Of a stretch of 64,000 bases of DNA, positions 62,697 through 64,000 are shown piece by piece. The position numbers were made by a program, and so were the translations under genes. The stretch lies in assembly GCA_016793325.1 (NCBI GenBank), contig JAEUKI010000034.1:1-64000 (forward strand), read 5' to 3'. Under the pieces are notes generated by a model. The model saw only the letters and a program-made list of their open reading frames with translations, searched no databases and was not told where the DNA came from. The DNA is from Myxococcales bacterium (lineage in GTDB: Bacteria; Myxococcota_A; Polyangia; Polyangiales; Ga0077539). Position 1 is the first letter of the stretch, and every line of letters starts with the position of its first letter.

Positions 62697-63854
62697 CTAC
62701 TTCTTGGCCTTGATCACCGGGCGAAGCACGGTCTTTCCGTCTTTGACCGACACGTCGAGCTCGACGTTTTGACCGGGGTACTTCTCGCGGAGCTTCGGGA
62801 GCGTGTCTCGCACCTGCCGGGCCACGGTGTCGAACTCGACCTCGGCTTCGCCGTTCTTCTTTCGCGCGTCCCGATAGCGCTCGTAGAGCTGGCGCAGCGC
62901 AGCGTCGGTGCTCGTGGGCCTCGGCGCCCCGCCGCTCGGCGTCGTCGCAGGGGCGACCGGCCGGGCCACGGGCGAAGGCGTCGCGGGCGCAGAAGCAACG
63001 GGCGCCGGCCTCGGCGTCACGGGCGCAGCGGGCGCGGGCGCGGGGCTCGTCGTCGCAGCGGGCGCTTGCGTCGCCGTCGGGGTGAGCGGCTTCTGCGCGC
63101 TCGTGGGCTTCTGTGCGACGCCGAACACCGAGAGCCCCGGCTTCTTCGCGGGCTGCGCGGGCTGCGCGCTCGCCGGCGCCATCGTCGGGACGCTCGGAAC
63201 GCTCGACGCCCGCGTCACCTCGGGAACGGCCAGGGTCTTCGCCGGCGCCTCGACCACGTCGAACGGGAGCACCTCGACCTGTCGCCCCGCGGTCGCGATC
63301 GGCGTCGTTGATTGTGTGGGCTGCGCTGCGACCCTGGGATTCGTGGGCTGAGTTGATTGTGTGGGCTGCGCCACGGGCGAGGGCGTCCGGCTCGCCGCCG
63401 CGGGCTGCGGCGCGACGAGGGCGGGGCGCTCGTTGGTGGGGGGCTCTTCGACGAGCTCCCCGTCGAACTCTTCGGAGACCTCTTCGATCGCGTCGGGGTC
63501 GAGCTCGTACACGCCGTCGTTCGGGCGACGAGCTTGCGGCTTGCTCCCGTACCGCGCGGCGCGCGCGAGGTCTCGCTTGTGCGTCCCGTCTTCGATGCGA
63601 CGGAGCATGCGCTGCCAGTACTGCAAGTACGTCGTGTACTTCTGGATCAGCGTCTGGAAGCGAAACCGCTGCGCCGTGTTGCGCAGGTTGATCTTTCGAA
63701 GCGTCTGGATCCTGCGCTCGACGTCTTTGTGCTGGACCGCTGGCGCGGCCTTCTCGATGCCCGTGAAGTACTGCTCGTACAACGAACGGAGCCGATCGAG
63801 CCGGGTCTCGAGCTCGTCGAGCGCCATCGTGATCTCGTCGGACGAAGTGGTCAT
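62697..63854 (-). CDS. coiled-coil/Pro-Ala-rich protein, possibly MXAN_5187-like
   Basis: The product has 385 residues. The N-terminal 110 residues form a coiled coil plus a basic helical domain (TLRKINLRNTAQRFRFQTLI, YLQYWQRMLRRIEDGTHKRD). A long Pro/Ala/Thr-rich middle (about 140-310) follows. A conserved-looking C-terminal domain of about 65 residues (ALRQLYERYRDARKKNGE, then PVIKAKK) ends the protein. From memory it resembles the myxobacterial MXAN_5187 family. There is no signal peptide. Two copies of an AT-rich Gln-Ser-Thr patch occur in the linker. It probably heads the kinase cluster. Confidence 0.65.
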   Translation of the reverse strand: MTTSSDEITMALDELETRLDRLRSLYEQYFTGIEKAAPAVQHKDVERRIQTLRKINLRNTAQRFRFQTLIQKYTTYLQYWQRMLRRIEDGTHKRDLARAARYGSKPQARRPNDGVYELDPDAIEEVSEEFDGELVEEPPTNERPALVAPQPAAASRTPSPVAQPTQSTQPTNPRVAAQPTQSTTPIATAGRQVEVLPFDVVEAPAKTLAVPEVTRASSVPSVPTMAPASAQPAQPAKKPGLSVFGVAQKPTSAQKPLTPTATQAPAATTSPAPAPAAPVTPRPAPVASAPATPSPVARPVAPATTPSGGAPRPTSTDAALRQLYERYRDARKKNGEAEVEFDTVARQVRDTLPKLREKYPGQNVELDVSVKDGKTVLRPVIKAKK

Positions 63855-63903
63855 CGTGCTGCTCGCAGCGGGATCGTTGAGCGACGCGCGGGGTGCTCTC
63901 GCG

Positions 63904-64000
63904 TCACAGCGGCGTGATCACGAGGTTGTCGAAATTGAGCGGCGCTCTCCAGTTGTTGAACGCGAAGAACTCGTGCCCCGGCCCGTACAACGGCGCGCTG
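63904..64000 (-). CDS. 3' end of a gene running out of the window, unknown
   Basis: Reading leftwards from the window edge, an open frame of 31 codons ends at TGA 63906-63904. The visible C terminus reads HEFFAFNNWRAPLNFDNLVI followed by TPL. This looks like the last strands of a secreted carbohydrate-binding or LamG-like beta-sandwich. It ends 49 bases before the start of the coiled-coil gene, so it could be upstream in the same transcript. Confidence 0.5.
   Translation of the reverse strand, partial: SAPLYGPGHEFFAFNNWRAPLNFDNLVITPL

Noticed and set aside
1..64000. tRNA and rRNA genes
   Set aside because: No cloverleaf with T-loop consensus and no conserved rRNA segment was recognised by eye; a covariance-model scan would be decisive.

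Overview
The window is very GC-rich, with strong G/C bias at third codon positions and little intergenic DNA. Its content is typical of a myxobacterium. There are many large secreted lipoproteins with Asp/Thr/Gly/Ser-rich linkers after the lipobox, Ser/Thr protein kinases (one fused to a formylglycine-generating-enzyme-like domain), an FHA protein, PEGA/TPR and RCC1-repeat proteins, and several proteins that resemble eukaryotic families. I infer Myxococcota, probably a Polyangia/Sandaracinus-like lineage. No rRNA, tRNA, CRISPR array or complete insertion sequence was recognised.

Layout. 1-9 kb: secreted Cys-rich, FG-GAP, beta-barrel-like and Gly-rich proteins plus a small gluzincin-like lipoprotein. 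9.2-11.6 kb: priA. 11.9-17.7 kb: two tandem, duplicated repeat lipoproteins whose upstream regions are also duplicated. 17.9-28.8 kb: a ClpB-like ATPase with an atypical first ATPase ring, an orphan DctP-like binding protein, an L,D-transpeptidase, a WGR-domain helical-repeat protein facing a large unknown protein, and a CPBP protease. 28.8-35.7 kb: an ECF sigma factor overlapping a membrane protein that is probably its anti-sigma factor, a LuxR-type mini-regulator, and lipoproteins. 35.7-42 kb: the sparsest region, with a REP-like inverted pair, a third repeat lipoprotein, and a small winged-helix gene enclosed by 35-bp inverted repeats. 42-45.5 kb: a divergent FHA regulator and kinase/FGE fusion. 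46.4-47.0 kb: a protein that matches the actinoporin (sea-anemone cytolysin) pattern along its length. 47.1-58.2 kb: the centrepiece, a three-gene operon tetR - type I fatty acid synthase - acpS, read right to left, with 4-base start/stop overlaps at both junctions and a perfect 24-bp palindrome upstream of tetR. 58.3-63.9 kb: a kinase - PEGA/TPR - RCC1 lipoprotein cluster with overlapping genes, preceded by a conserved-looking coiled-coil protein.

How the genes may work together. The synthase carries AT-ER-DH-MPT-ACP-KR-KS in one 3271-residue chain, the order of fungal and actinobacterial FAS I. It lacks its own phosphopantetheinyl transferase, which the downstream acpS can supply. The upstream TetR factor probably represses the operon through the palindrome, perhaps in response to acyl-CoA. 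The kinase clusters look like envelope signalling modules. The actinoporin-like protein has a strong ribosome binding site and is a candidate membrane-pore effector of a predatory bacterium. Functions are inferred from motifs read by eye; no database search was possible.
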